From Gemmatimonadota bacterium (lineage in GTDB: Bacteria > Latescibacterota > UBA2968 > GCA-2709665), in contig JAPPNU010000029.1 of assembly GCA_028873695.1 (NCBI GenBank), positions 114,383 to 149,564 of the forward strand: a DNA stretch of 35,182 bases. Direction: 5' to 3'. Shown one piece after another: positions 16,540 to 25,385 of this stretch. The position numbers and the translations under genes were made by a program. Position 1 is the first letter of the stretch. Each line of letters starts with the position of its first letter. Below the pieces are notes generated by a model. That model was given only the letters and a program-made list of their open reading frames with translations, searched no databases and was not told the origin of the DNA.

Positions 16540-18561
16540 ATGCCGGAACGGGAACGGAAGCTCCGCCGCGCGGCGCTCTTGCTTTTTCCTGACGCCGTGC
16601 TGAACGAGGCAACGCTCGATCAGATCGTCAGCGAAGGATTCACCGACGTGGGTGCGGGCGTCTCGGTAACGCCGGCGATCAAACTCCAGGGATTCTCGCT
16701 GGAGCAGTCCGAGAGGCTTGCCGGGATGTGCGAGGATCGGGGCCTGGGATTCATTGCCTTCACCGGTTATATAAAGTACCAGGAACATCTGCTGGCGAAA
16801 GAACCCCACCGGCTGATGCACATGGCCGGAGATGGCGACGTGCTGGATCTGGACGGACTCCCGGTCCGGTGGTTGTGTCCTTTTCGCGCCGAAAACAAGG
16901 CCCACTACCTTTCCCTTCTGATGGAAATCTGCCAGTGGCGGGCGACACGTGAAATCCACCTGAATGACGAGGCGTGCCTCGGGTTCGGAGACGGAACCAT
17001 CGGCTGTTACTGCGGTTTCTGCGAGGCTGAATTCCGCAAACGGACCGGCGCCAGGCCTCCCCGGCTCGCGGATTGGGGTGACCCGTTGTGGTATACATGG
17101 CTGGAAAGCCGCTTTGAAAACTGGGAGGCGGTACACTCGGAGTTTCGAAGCGCCATCAAAGACGTCCGAGCCGACGTGACTGTGGGCATCCAGCACAGTC
17201 CCGCCATCCCCGAGCGGAACTACAATTCCTGGCAAACGGCCATCCGACTCGCGCGCGACGCGCGTTCACAGGACGTTATCGCCACGGACCCGTATCATTT
17301 CAATCACGACGATCTCATCCTGCACCGTCCCCACCGCAGGATCCTTTCGGAGACGACCAGAAGCCTGATGGGCGCGTGTATGGACCGGCAGGTGGATATC
17401 TATCCGCAGGGCTTCATGCCGCCGGAACAGGCCGTTCCAATGGGCAGGCAGGACGGCCTTCTGGCCGGCGTGGTGCCGTTTGCGCTCGGCGCGGACCTGG
17501 TGATGCCGTTCACTTACGAGCAGATGAAGATCATCCCCGGATATTTCGAGGCCTTCGACGAGACCCGGCGACTCCTGCCGGTGTTCGCGTCCCACCGCCC
17601 CTACAGCTTCGCCACGATGATTATGCCCCAGCAGTCCGAGATCACCGGCCATTACGAGTCCAACTGGGGACACCACGGGTTGATCCGGATGGTCGATATG
17701 GTCTACCGTACCGGCCTGCCATGGCGCTGGTTCTGGGACGAGCGGCTGGACGACGCCGGCGATCAGCTGAGCGGCCCGGTCATCCTGCCCGAGGTGCATT
17801 GCCTCACGCAGTTCCAGCTCGATTGCGTCAACGCGGTTGCGGAACGCGGAGAGGGGCTCCTGTGGATCGGCAACCGGCCGGCCGCTCCGTGGGCAGGGAA
17901 CGGCGCATGCAAGCTGCCATGGGAGATTGAGTCGGGCATCTTTGAAGTCGATCTCTTGCGCAACCATCCGCTTACGGAGGGACTGGAACATCCCGTAATC
18001 CTGACGACCCGGGTGGACGGCGGGTATCCGGACGGGCAGGTGCTGGGGACCGTGGATGGCCGGCCGGCCCTGGTGCTGGTTGAAGAGGGGTCCCGGCGCG
18101 AGGCCTGGCTGGCGGGCATGCCTGCCGTGAAATATACCGGCAGTGTTCCAGGAATGTCCTTTCTGGAGGAGACGTCCAACGTGGCGTTGCTGAGGAGATT
18201 GATCCTCTGGGCGGCCGGCCGTCGGCCCCTGGCGCGGCTGACTCCCTTTCCACCCGTTGACGATTACCGTACGCTGCGGCCGACCGACCGGCGGGCCGTG
18301 CCCACCATCGAGTTGCTCCCGATGTTCAACAACAGCGATTCACTCCTTGCCATCGTGTTTCCATATACGCCTGTAAGGAGCGAGACGGCGCTGGAGATCG
18401 TGCTTCCCGAAGGAAAAAGCGCGCACGACGTTGTCGAGATCTGGTCCGACGCGAAATGGAACGACCGCGTGATATCGACGAACGACGGTACAATGAAAAT
18501 ACCGCTCGACATTCCGGGCGATTGCGACCTCCTGGCGATTCACGTACGGTTCGAACGTTGA
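16540..18561 (+). CDS. GH42-like TIM-barrel hydrolase, paralogue of the 9398 gene
   Basis: ATG 16540 is chosen because GGAGG at 16530-16534 is 5 bases upstream; GTG 16528 and ATG 16537 are in frame. Length is 673 residues. It shares with the 9398 protein the N-terminal barrel blocks FTGYIKYQEHLL and WLCPFR, the acid/base-like LNDEA (N142, D143, E144) and the cysteine cluster CYCGFC (C156, C158, C161). The middle region around 425-500 is a GATase-like domain (GPVILPEVHCLTQFQLD, AERGEGLLWIGN), followed by a beta-rich tail. Glycoside hydrolysis is inferred from the GH42-like layout. The two copies differ through most of their length, so this is an old duplication. It lies between DUF6785 copies 1 and 2. 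Confidence 0.7.
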   Translation: MPERERKLRRAALLLFPDAVLNEATLDQIVSEGFTDVGAGVSVTPAIKLQGFSLEQSERLAGMCEDRGLGFIAFTGYIKYQEHLLAKEPHRLMHMAGDGDVLDLDGLPVRWLCPFRAENKAHYLSLLMEICQWRATREIHLNDEACLGFGDGTIGCYCGFCEAEFRKRTGARPPRLADWGDPLWYTWLESRFENWEAVHSEFRSAIKDVRADVTVGIQHSPAIPERNYNSWQTAIRLARDARSQDVIATDPYHFNHDDLILHRPHRRILSETTRSLMGACMDRQVDIYPQGFMPPEQAVPMGRQDGLLAGVVPFALGADLVMPFTYEQMKIIPGYFEAFDETRRLLPVFASHRPYSFATMIMPQQSEITGHYESNWGHHGLIRMVDMVYRTGLPWRWFWDERLDDAGDQLSGPVILPEVHCLTQFQLDCVNAVAERGEGLLWIGNRPAAPWAGNGACKLPWEIESGIFEVDLLRNHPLTEGLEHPVILTTRVDGGYPDGQVLGTVDGRPALVLVEEGSRREAWLAGMPAVKYTGSVPGMSFLEETSNVALLRRLILWAAGRRPLARLTPFPPVDDYRTLRPTDRRAVPTIELLPMFNNSDSLLAIVFPYTPVRSETALEIVLPEGKSAHDVVEIWSDAKWNDRVISTNDGTMKIPLDIPGDCDLLAIHVRFER

Positions 18562-18596
18562 ACGCTTCCACTCTACCATCGGGAGGCGCGGAAAGT

Positions 18597-20576
18597 ATGG
18601 CACGGCAGGCCGGAACCGTCATGTCGGAAATCCGGAACCCGGATGTGGCGTCCGGAGACGGTCTTTCGCTCAGAGCGTTTCTAATCGGGCTCGGACTCTG
18701 CGCTCTCCTTGGGGTCTGGCTGACTTATAACAGGATGGTGGTCCAGGGCCCCTTTATGGGCTGGTACTTCCTGGACCGGGGCGTGCTGTTCGTCTTTTTC
18801 TGTCTGGCCGTACTGCTCAACCCGCTACTCGCCCTGCTGAAACGCCGCTACGCCCTGGGCAGAGGCGAGTTGCTGGCCATCTACGCAATGCTGCTGCTCC
18901 TGATGCCGGCGTGGGCGATGACCAGGGCATTGCTTGGGTTCATGACGGGCGTAACCTACTATGCATCTCCGGAGATGCGGCACCTGGAGGCCGTCCTTCC
19001 GTATTCGCTTCCGTGGCTCGCGGTGCTGGACGCCGAGCCCGTCAGATGGCTGTACGAAGGATTGCCGAAGGGCAGTTCCGTGCCCTGGTGGGCGTGGGTG
19101 GTCCCTCTGTGGAGTTGGGGCTCGTTCCTGGTCGCGCTGTTCGTGGTGCTTGGCTGTGTGGCGGTGATCCTCAGAAAACAGTGGGAGGAACACGAGCGAT
19201 TCGCCTTCCCCATCATGCAGGTTCCCCTTGCGATGGGCGAGCGCGGCGACGGTTGGATCGGACCGCTGTTCCGCGGCCGGATGATGTGGTCGGGGTTTGC
19301 GATTCCGTTCGCCATCGGTTCGATGAACGCGCTGCACAGCTATTGCCGCACACTGCCCCGGATAAGCCTGCGCGCGGTGATCTGGATCTTCCGGCGCGCG
19401 ATTCCGATGTCAATCAGGCTCAACTTCGCCCTGCTGGGTTATGCTTATTTCGTGAACCTGGACGTGAGTCTCAGCATCTGGCTCCTGAACGTTATCGCCA
19501 AGTGCATAAACGGCGTGTCTGCAATGCTGGGCGCGGAACGCTACGGCGTATCCGGGATGGTGGGGCGGCACAGCTCCCAGGGGTCGGAGTTCCTGGCATT
19601 CATGGGCATGGGGTATATGCTGGCGCTGGCCGGGTACAGCTTGTGGATTGCCCGGGGCCACCTGAAAGCCGTCTGGACGAAGGTTCTGGGACGCCCGTCA
19701 CGTCTGGTCGATTCGGAGGAGGTGCTGCCCTATCGGACGGCGGTGGCCTGTGTCCTGATGGGCACGCTGTATCTGGGATGCTGGCTCTACCAGGCGGGAC
19801 TGCCGCCGCATGTAATCGCACTCCTGTTCATCGCCTCCTTTGTCGTCTTTCTCGTCCTGGCCAGAATCGTCAGCGAAACCGGTTATGCCGCGACCTATTC
19901 GCCGCTGAACCCGTCGGAGTTCGTCGTATGCGCGGTCGGTTCGTCGGCGTTCGGTCCCACCGGTCTGGTAACAGTGGGCGTGGGTTACGTGTGGTCGATG
20001 ACCCGGCTGAACACGCTGATGCCCCGCGCTTCGGCGGCGCTCAGGCTGGCGCGGGAAATGGGACAGACGCGGGGACTGATCTGGGCGATGGGCGCCGCCC
20101 TGGCCGTGGGGCTGGTTGTCGCCAGCCATACGACGCTGGATCTCGGTTACGCGCACGGGGGCCGCAACCTCGACTATTGGTTTCGCGACGTGAACGACGC
20201 CGCGTTGCCGTTTGACGAATACGTGGGACGCCGGCTGCTGGATCCCAGCCCGGTTTTCTACAGGGGATTCGTCTATACCGGACTGGGGCTGGCCCTTGCC
20301 GCGCTGCTCATGGTTCTCCGAACGCGCCTGTCATGGTGGCCCATTCATCCGATCGCCCTGCCGGTGAGTACGATATGGATGACAGGACACTATTATTTCA
20401 GTATCTTTCTCGCGTGGGGGATCAAGGCGCTCGTGATGAGGTTCGGCGGGGCGACCCTATATCGCAAGACCAAACCGTTCTTTATTGGTATCATCCTGGG
20501 CGAGGCGGTCTGCCTGGGCGCGTGGAGCCTCATCGACTTTGCAACCGGAAAGGTCGGCAATATGTTTCTACTGTAA
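18597..20576 (+). CDS. DUF6785/DUF6784-type polytopic membrane protein, copy 2
   Basis: The frame is open from 18456, inside the upstream gene, but ATG 18597 has GGGAGG at 18581-18586 and follows that gene by 35 bases, giving 659 residues. ATG 18621 is an alternative. The topology and conserved blocks match copy 1: EEHERFAFPIMQVPLAM, FVNLDVSLSIW, SSQGSEFLA, ETGYAATYSPLNPSEFVVCA and LDPSPVF. The N-terminal 25 residues before the first helix are variable and probably cytosolic. It is immediately downstream of the GH42-like gene. Copies 1 and 2 look closer to each other than either does to copy 3, judged from the C-terminal half, where they share VCAVGSSAFGP and NDAA.PFDE. Confidence 0.75.
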   Translation: MARQAGTVMSEIRNPDVASGDGLSLRAFLIGLGLCALLGVWLTYNRMVVQGPFMGWYFLDRGVLFVFFCLAVLLNPLLALLKRRYALGRGELLAIYAMLLLLMPAWAMTRALLGFMTGVTYYASPEMRHLEAVLPYSLPWLAVLDAEPVRWLYEGLPKGSSVPWWAWVVPLWSWGSFLVALFVVLGCVAVILRKQWEEHERFAFPIMQVPLAMGERGDGWIGPLFRGRMMWSGFAIPFAIGSMNALHSYCRTLPRISLRAVIWIFRRAIPMSIRLNFALLGYAYFVNLDVSLSIWLLNVIAKCINGVSAMLGAERYGVSGMVGRHSSQGSEFLAFMGMGYMLALAGYSLWIARGHLKAVWTKVLGRPSRLVDSEEVLPYRTAVACVLMGTLYLGCWLYQAGLPPHVIALLFIASFVVFLVLARIVSETGYAATYSPLNPSEFVVCAVGSSAFGPTGLVTVGVGYVWSMTRLNTLMPRASAALRLAREMGQTRGLIWAMGAALAVGLVVASHTTLDLGYAHGGRNLDYWFRDVNDAALPFDEYVGRRLLDPSPVFYRGFVYTGLGLALAALLMVLRTRLSWWPIHPIALPVSTIWMTGHYYFSIFLAWGIKALVMRFGGATLYRKTKPFFIGIILGEAVCLGAWSLIDFATGKVGNMFLL

Positions 20577-20633
20577 TGCGTCGAACATCCAGCGATGATG
20601 GAATGATAACACCATCCATAAGGAGTCATCCCC

Positions 20634-21536
20634 ATGCTTTCTCAGGAACAGATTGATTATTACCACACCAACGGCTATCTGGGTGTGGAGGACGTCCTCT
20701 CACGCGAGGAAGTCGAGGAACTGCGCCAGGTCACCGATGCGTTTGTCGAAGCTTCACGGCAGGTCACCGAAACCACCGATGTATTCGATCTGGAACCGGG
20801 CCATACGCCTGAAAACCCGCAGTTGCGCCGTCTCGTAAACCCGTCCGGCACCCACGACGTGTACGCCCGCGGGCTGCGCCACCCTAATATCCTGGACATC
20901 ACCGCGCAGCTCATCGGTCCCGGTATACGGACCAACGGGGACAAGCTCAACATGAAATCCGCGGAGGTGGGCAGCCCGGTGGAATGGCACCAGGACTGGG
21001 CGTTCTACCCCCATACCAACGACGATCTGCTCGCCGTTGGTGTCGCTATTGACGATATGACCATTGAGAACGGCTGCCTGCTTGTCATTCCGGGATCCCA
21101 CAAGGGTCGTATCCACGACCACCACCTCAACGGTCGGTTTGCCGGCGCCGTCACCGAACCGGATTTCACCGGCGAAGGCGCGGTCCCGATCGAAATCAGA
21201 GCCGGAGGCATCTCCATCCACCACGTCCGGATGCTCCACGGATCCGCTCCGAACACGTCCGGCAATCCCCGGCGCCTCCTCCTCTATATGTACTGTGCCG
21301 TAGATGCCTTTCCGCTGGTTCAACCGATCAACACCTGGGAAGACTTCAACGGCAAGATTCTCCGCGGGGAACCCACCCGTGAACCGCGCATGGTCGACGT
21401 CCCGGTCCGGCTCCCGCTTCCTCCGGCGGAGCGCAGTGGATCCATATATGAAATTCAGACCGTACTCGAGGAGAGCAAGGTCACTCCCGATGATGCGAGT
21501 GCCCGGAGTGAAACCGCCGCCGTTCCTTCGAGATAG
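20634..21536 (+). CDS. Phytanoyl-CoA dioxygenase (PhyH) family protein, second copy
   Basis: This 300-residue Fe(II)/2-oxoglutarate oxygenase starts at ATG 20634 with AAGGAG at 20620-20625. The family N-terminus is evident (QIDYYHTNGYLGVEDVLS). Iron ligands are WHQDW (H119, D121) and MLHGSAPN (H202), with R213 or R214 of NPRRLLL for the 2-oxoglutarate. IENGCLLVIPGSHKG is the conserved strand pair. It is closer to typical bacterial PhyH enzymes such as those acting on small organic acids or compatible solutes than is the first copy. The C-terminal 70 residues are a family-variable tail. It precedes DUF6785 copy 3 by 78 bases. Substrate unknown. Confidence 0.92.
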   Translation: MLSQEQIDYYHTNGYLGVEDVLSREEVEELRQVTDAFVEASRQVTETTDVFDLEPGHTPENPQLRRLVNPSGTHDVYARGLRHPNILDITAQLIGPGIRTNGDKLNMKSAEVGSPVEWHQDWAFYPHTNDDLLAVGVAIDDMTIENGCLLVIPGSHKGRIHDHHLNGRFAGAVTEPDFTGEGAVPIEIRAGGISIHHVRMLHGSAPNTSGNPRRLLLYMYCAVDAFPLVQPINTWEDFNGKILRGEPTREPRMVDVPVRLPLPPAERSGSIYEIQTVLEESKVTPDDASARSETAAVPSR

Positions 21537-21614
21537 GACGAGGAAACAGCGACGGTACGATATCCCGTCTATGGTCGAAATCCAGGATGTGCGGTACACA
21601 AGAGGACGTGACGG

Positions 21615-23585
21615 ATGGCCGACGTCCCGGCGGAAAGCCTTCGAGATCGGACACCTGGCGAACGCGGCGGGGAGTGTGAGGAGGTACGGGACGGAGTGAC
21701 GGGCAGGGCCTTCCTGATCGGGCTCGCCCTGTGCCTCTCTCTGGCAGTTGTCATCCCCTACAACCGAATGGTGATCCAGGGCACCTCTCTCCACTACTAT
21801 TTCGTGGACCGGGGCATCCTGTTCGTTTTTCTTTTACTGATCCTTTTCCGCAACGTCGTCCTGAAGCCGGCGCATCGGCTGAAACGTGGAGAGCTTCTGT
21901 GCATTTTTTCGATGCTTCTGGTGTCGATGCCGGCACTGTGGATGGTCAAGTGGCTGATCGCCTTCCTGACCGGCGTAACCTACTACGCGTCGCCGGAGCG
22001 TCCTGACCTCGAGGCGGTGCTGCCCCATATTCTGCCGTGGACGGCCCCCCGGAACGCCGAGGCGGTGCGGGGGTTCTACGAGGGGCTTCCACAGAGCGTC
22101 CCCCTGGCCTGGCTGGCCCCTCTGGCGAGTTGGGGGTCGTTTTTTTTGGTGCTGTTCGGGGTGCTGTTATGCATTGCCGTGATATTCCGCAGGCAGTGGG
22201 CGGAGCACGAGCGGTTCGCGTTTCCGATTCTCCAGGTGCCGCTGGAGATGACGGAAACGGCCGGCCGGCGCCTGGGCCCCCTGTTCAGGAACCGATTGAT
22301 GTGGGCGGGGTTTGCGGTTCCGCTCGTGATCGGTACGATCAATGGACTGAATCACTATTTCCATACGCTGCCCCGGGTTCAGATGGGAACGATGCTCTGG
22401 GTCTTCCAGGGGACGACCCCGTTACCCCTGAGGATGCACTTTGCAATTCTGGGGTATTCCTACTTTGTGAACCTGGACGTGAGCCTGAGCATCTGGGTGT
22501 TCAACGTCATCTCCAAGGTCATCAGGGGGACGCTGGCGGTCTTCGGAGCGGAGTATACGGATGTCTCGGGGATGGTCGGCCGGTTCAGTTCGAGGGGCTC
22601 GTCGTTCCTCGCGCTGACCGGGATGGGATACATGCTGGTTCTGGCCGCGTACAGCGCATGGACGGCGCGCGGCCACCTGCGCGGGGTCTTTGCCAGGGCG
22701 TTCGGGACGTCGTCAGCCGCGGATGATTCCGGTGAAGTCATCTCCTACCGTGCCGCGGTCTTCGGAACCCTTGGAGGCGTGATATATCTCGGGTGCTGGT
22801 TGTACCAGGCGGGAATGTCTCTCGCTCTGATCCTGTTTCTGTTCTTCTCTTGTATCGTGGTGTTTTTCGTTCTTGCGCGGATTGTGAGCGAGACGGGATT
22901 CATAGCCACCTATTCGCCCATCAACCCGGCTGAGTTCGTGGTCTGCGCGACGGGCTCGTCGGCCTTCGGCCCGGCGGGGCTGGTGACGCTGGGGTTCGGT
23001 TACGCCTGGACGATGACGCGGGTCAGCAACGTGATGCCCCGCGCGTTGGGGGCGCTTTGGCTGTCTAGAGGCATAAGGCGAAAGCGCGGTCTGATCTGGG
23101 CGATGGGCGCGGCGATGGCGGTGGGGCTGGTTTCCGCAAGCGCGATGACGCTGGACCTGGGCTATTCGCGCGGCGGGCTGAACCTGGACCGGCACTTCCG
23201 TGACTATTCGCGCATTCCGTTCGATGCCTTCGTGGGGACGCGCATGCTGGAGCCCAGTCCCGTTTTCTCGAAAGGTATGCTCTATACCGGACTCGGCATG
23301 GGTATTGCAGGTCTGTTGACCCTGCTGAGGATGCGTTTCAGGTGGTGGCCTCTGCACCCGGTGGCGCTTCCATTGAGTACGATCTGGTACACGGATACCT
23401 ACTTTTTCAGTGTGTTACTGGCTTGGGGGATGAAAGCGACCGTGTTGAAATTCGGAGGAGCAACGCTGTACCGCAGAACCCGGCCGTTCTTCATGGGGAT
23501 CATACTGGGAGAGGCCACAGGTGCGGGCATATGGTGCATCGTAGACTATTTCTCGGGAACGATCGGTAACAGAGTCTTCATATGA
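21615..23585 (+). CDS. DUF6785/DUF6784-type polytopic membrane protein, copy 3
   Basis: ATG 21615 has GAGGA at 21602-21606 and gives 656 residues. The transmembrane pattern and blocks follow copies 1 and 2: AEHERFAFPILQVPLEM, YFVNLDVSLSIW, ARIVSETGFIATYSPINPAE and LEPSPVF. There are consistent changes where copies 1 and 2 agree, for example NPAEF for NPSEF, ATGSSAFG for AVGSSAFG, and loss of the NDAA motif. It follows the second PhyH gene and is followed after 15 bases by the tandem amidohydrolase gene, so those two are probably cotranslated. Function unknown; a carrier with a different ligand from copies 1 and 2 is one explanation. Confidence 0.75.
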   Translation: MADVPAESLRDRTPGERGGECEEVRDGVTGRAFLIGLALCLSLAVVIPYNRMVIQGTSLHYYFVDRGILFVFLLLILFRNVVLKPAHRLKRGELLCIFSMLLVSMPALWMVKWLIAFLTGVTYYASPERPDLEAVLPHILPWTAPRNAEAVRGFYEGLPQSVPLAWLAPLASWGSFFLVLFGVLLCIAVIFRRQWAEHERFAFPILQVPLEMTETAGRRLGPLFRNRLMWAGFAVPLVIGTINGLNHYFHTLPRVQMGTMLWVFQGTTPLPLRMHFAILGYSYFVNLDVSLSIWVFNVISKVIRGTLAVFGAEYTDVSGMVGRFSSRGSSFLALTGMGYMLVLAAYSAWTARGHLRGVFARAFGTSSAADDSGEVISYRAAVFGTLGGVIYLGCWLYQAGMSLALILFLFFSCIVVFFVLARIVSETGFIATYSPINPAEFVVCATGSSAFGPAGLVTLGFGYAWTMTRVSNVMPRALGALWLSRGIRRKRGLIWAMGAAMAVGLVSASAMTLDLGYSRGGLNLDRHFRDYSRIPFDAFVGTRMLEPSPVFSKGMLYTGLGMGIAGLLTLLRMRFRWWPLHPVALPLSTIWYTDTYFFSVLLAWGMKATVLKFGGATLYRRTRPFFMGIILGEATGAGIWCIVDYFSGTIGNRVFI

Positions 23586-23600
23586 GCGGCAATCATCGAA

Positions 23601-25160
23601 ATGGGGGGCGGGATGGAAGCCTTCGACATGAACTGCATGCTTGGGCCCACGCGCACAGACCGCGAGCCGTGCTTTCGGACACCCGAAGCGCTGTTGGCCG
23701 AGATGGATCGGCTGGGTATCTCCGAAGCCCTTGTCCACGCGAGCCACGCCGCCATGGGGCACCCGGCGGATGCGAACGCATGGATCGTTGAGGCCACCCG
23801 TTCCCACCCGCGCCTCCACCCATGCTGGGCCGTTCTGCCCCCGGGTACGGGAGAACTGCCCGAACCGGATGAACTCGTGGCACAGATGCGCGCGCAGGGC
23901 GTGCGTGCGGCCAGGTTGTTTCCGGGCGTCCACGGTTTTCCGTTGCTTGAACGGATTCTTCGGCCGCTGCTGAAAGCCCTCTCCGAAGCGGGAATCCCGC
24001 TGATCCTCGACCAGGGACGCACGAGCTGGAGCCAGCTCACGGACTGGCGAGCGGTCTTCGAGATCGCTGAAGCGCACCCCGCGCTGCCGATCGTGCTGAT
24101 TCGCGAAGGCGGCACGACCGCGAGGGCGTTGTTCGGGGTATGGGATGCGTTTCCCAACATTTACATCGAGGCGTCCTACATCCAGGAATCGCGGATCGTG
24201 GAGCAGATTTCAGGACGGTTCGGGCACCGGCGGCTGTTGTTCGGGACGGGGATGCCCACATGGGACCCGGGAGGTCCGCTGGGCCTTCTGACGGGCGCGC
24301 GTATATCGCAGCGCCAACGGGCCGATATCGCCGGGAACACCCTCAGGCGGCTGTTGGGTCTCCCGGAACGGGAACCCGGACAGGCGCCTCACTGGCCCTG
24401 CGGCGCCCACGGTTTCCGCGTGTTCGACGTTCACGGCCATCTGGGCAGATTTCATTCGAAGTACCACCGCGACTGGTCGGCCGAACAGATGGTATCGCGC
24501 ATGGACGAAGTGGGGGTGGAGCGGTTTGCCGTCAGCCACTTTCTCGCGATCGGGGCCGACTACCGTAAAGGAAACACCCGGATCGGCGACGGCGTGGCGG
24601 CCTTTCCCGACCGGCTCGTGGGTTACGTGGTCTACAATCCGAACTACGAATCGGAGATGGCCGACGAGATGGCGCGGGGTTTCGACGAACTGGGTTGCCG
24701 AGGCATCAAGCTCCATTGCGCGCTTCACGACACGTCGACCGAAGATCCTCGTTACCGTCTCGCGTTGCAGACGGCGCACGAGAGGAACTGCCCGATGCTC
24801 TGCCACGTCCATCGCGGGCCGTCTCCCGCGTTCCTGATGGATACGCTCGCCGCGTTCCCCAACGCTAAGTTCATCTATGCCCACCTCGGCGGAGGCAGCC
24901 GCGAGGGACTGGAGCCCTTTCTCGAAGTCGCCCATGCACGGCCGAATCTCTTTTTCGACCTGGGTTACTCGAAAATGGCGCGCGGCATCCTCCCCTGGCT
25001 CGTCGAACATGCGTCCCCCGATCAGATCCTGTACGGATCGGACCATCCCGTAAACGGATTCCCCTATCAACTCGGACGGGTGCTCTACGCCGACATTCCC
25101 GACGGGATGAAGCGCATGATATTGTGGGACAACGCGGCAAGGATATTCGGCGTGCAATAA
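23601..25160 (+). CDS. Tandem amidohydrolase-2 protein; N-terminal copy lacks metal ligands
   Basis: This 519-residue protein has two amidohydrolase-related (PF04909-like) barrels in a row. The C-terminal copy (272-519) is intact: FDVHGHLG (H278, H280), GIKLH (K370), CHVH (H402), YAHLGG (H428) and YGSDHP (D481). The N-terminal copy (6-255) aligns block by block but has FDMNCMLG, LDQGR, LIREGG and FGTGMP at the matching places, so every ligand is gone. The first half is probably a structural or regulatory pseudo-domain. The family hydrolyses or decarboxylates small acids and lactones. Start may instead be ATG 23613, with a G-rich stretch just upstream. It follows DUF6785 copy 3 by 15 bases. 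Confidence 0.88.
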   Translation: MGGGMEAFDMNCMLGPTRTDREPCFRTPEALLAEMDRLGISEALVHASHAAMGHPADANAWIVEATRSHPRLHPCWAVLPPGTGELPEPDELVAQMRAQGVRAARLFPGVHGFPLLERILRPLLKALSEAGIPLILDQGRTSWSQLTDWRAVFEIAEAHPALPIVLIREGGTTARALFGVWDAFPNIYIEASYIQESRIVEQISGRFGHRRLLFGTGMPTWDPGGPLGLLTGARISQRQRADIAGNTLRRLLGLPEREPGQAPHWPCGAHGFRVFDVHGHLGRFHSKYHRDWSAEQMVSRMDEVGVERFAVSHFLAIGADYRKGNTRIGDGVAAFPDRLVGYVVYNPNYESEMADEMARGFDELGCRGIKLHCALHDTSTEDPRYRLALQTAHERNCPMLCHVHRGPSPAFLMDTLAAFPNAKFIYAHLGGGSREGLEPFLEVAHARPNLFFDLGYSKMARGILPWLVEHASPDQILYGSDHPVNGFPYQLGRVLYADIPDGMKRMILWDNAARIFGVQ

Positions 25161-25171
25161 CGGACTCCGAA

Positions 25172-25300
25172 TTAACCCCAATTCGAATCAAACAGCAACG
25201 CGGCGACGCGATAAAAGCTCCCCAAACTGGGTGGTAACCTCGTATGGAAGGACATTTTTTCAGTTGACGTCCAGCAACCTGGTGTATCCTGGTAATCCGC
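25172..25300. repeat. 129-base intergenic repeat, copy A, with conserved GCGA-loop hairpin
   Basis: It aligns without gaps to 35049-35177 at 108 of 129 positions (hand count). The best-kept parts are 27 identical bases at 25190-25216 and 23 identical bases at 25278-25300. The first holds the hairpin CGCG-GCGA-CGCG, a GNRA tetraloop on a 4-base stem. CCAG (25271-25274) and CTGG (25279-25282) form a second small stem whose loop differs between copies (CAAC, TGAC). A T6 tract lies at 25255-25260. It occupies most of the 225-base gap before the deacetylase gene. It could be a structured RNA, a mobile repeat or both. No protein is encoded. Confidence 0.7.
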
Positions 25301-25385
25301 CGTTTAATCGCATTTATCAACATGCACATGTATGAATCAACGTTCCCGAAAGACGAATCCCGGTTAAACTTGGAGGGCATCATCC

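Noticed and set aside
25264..25290. Promoter inside repeat copy A (TTGACG with TATCCT)
   Set aside because: Spacer is only 15 bases, the -10 is weak, and the -35 is changed to TTCACG in copy B.
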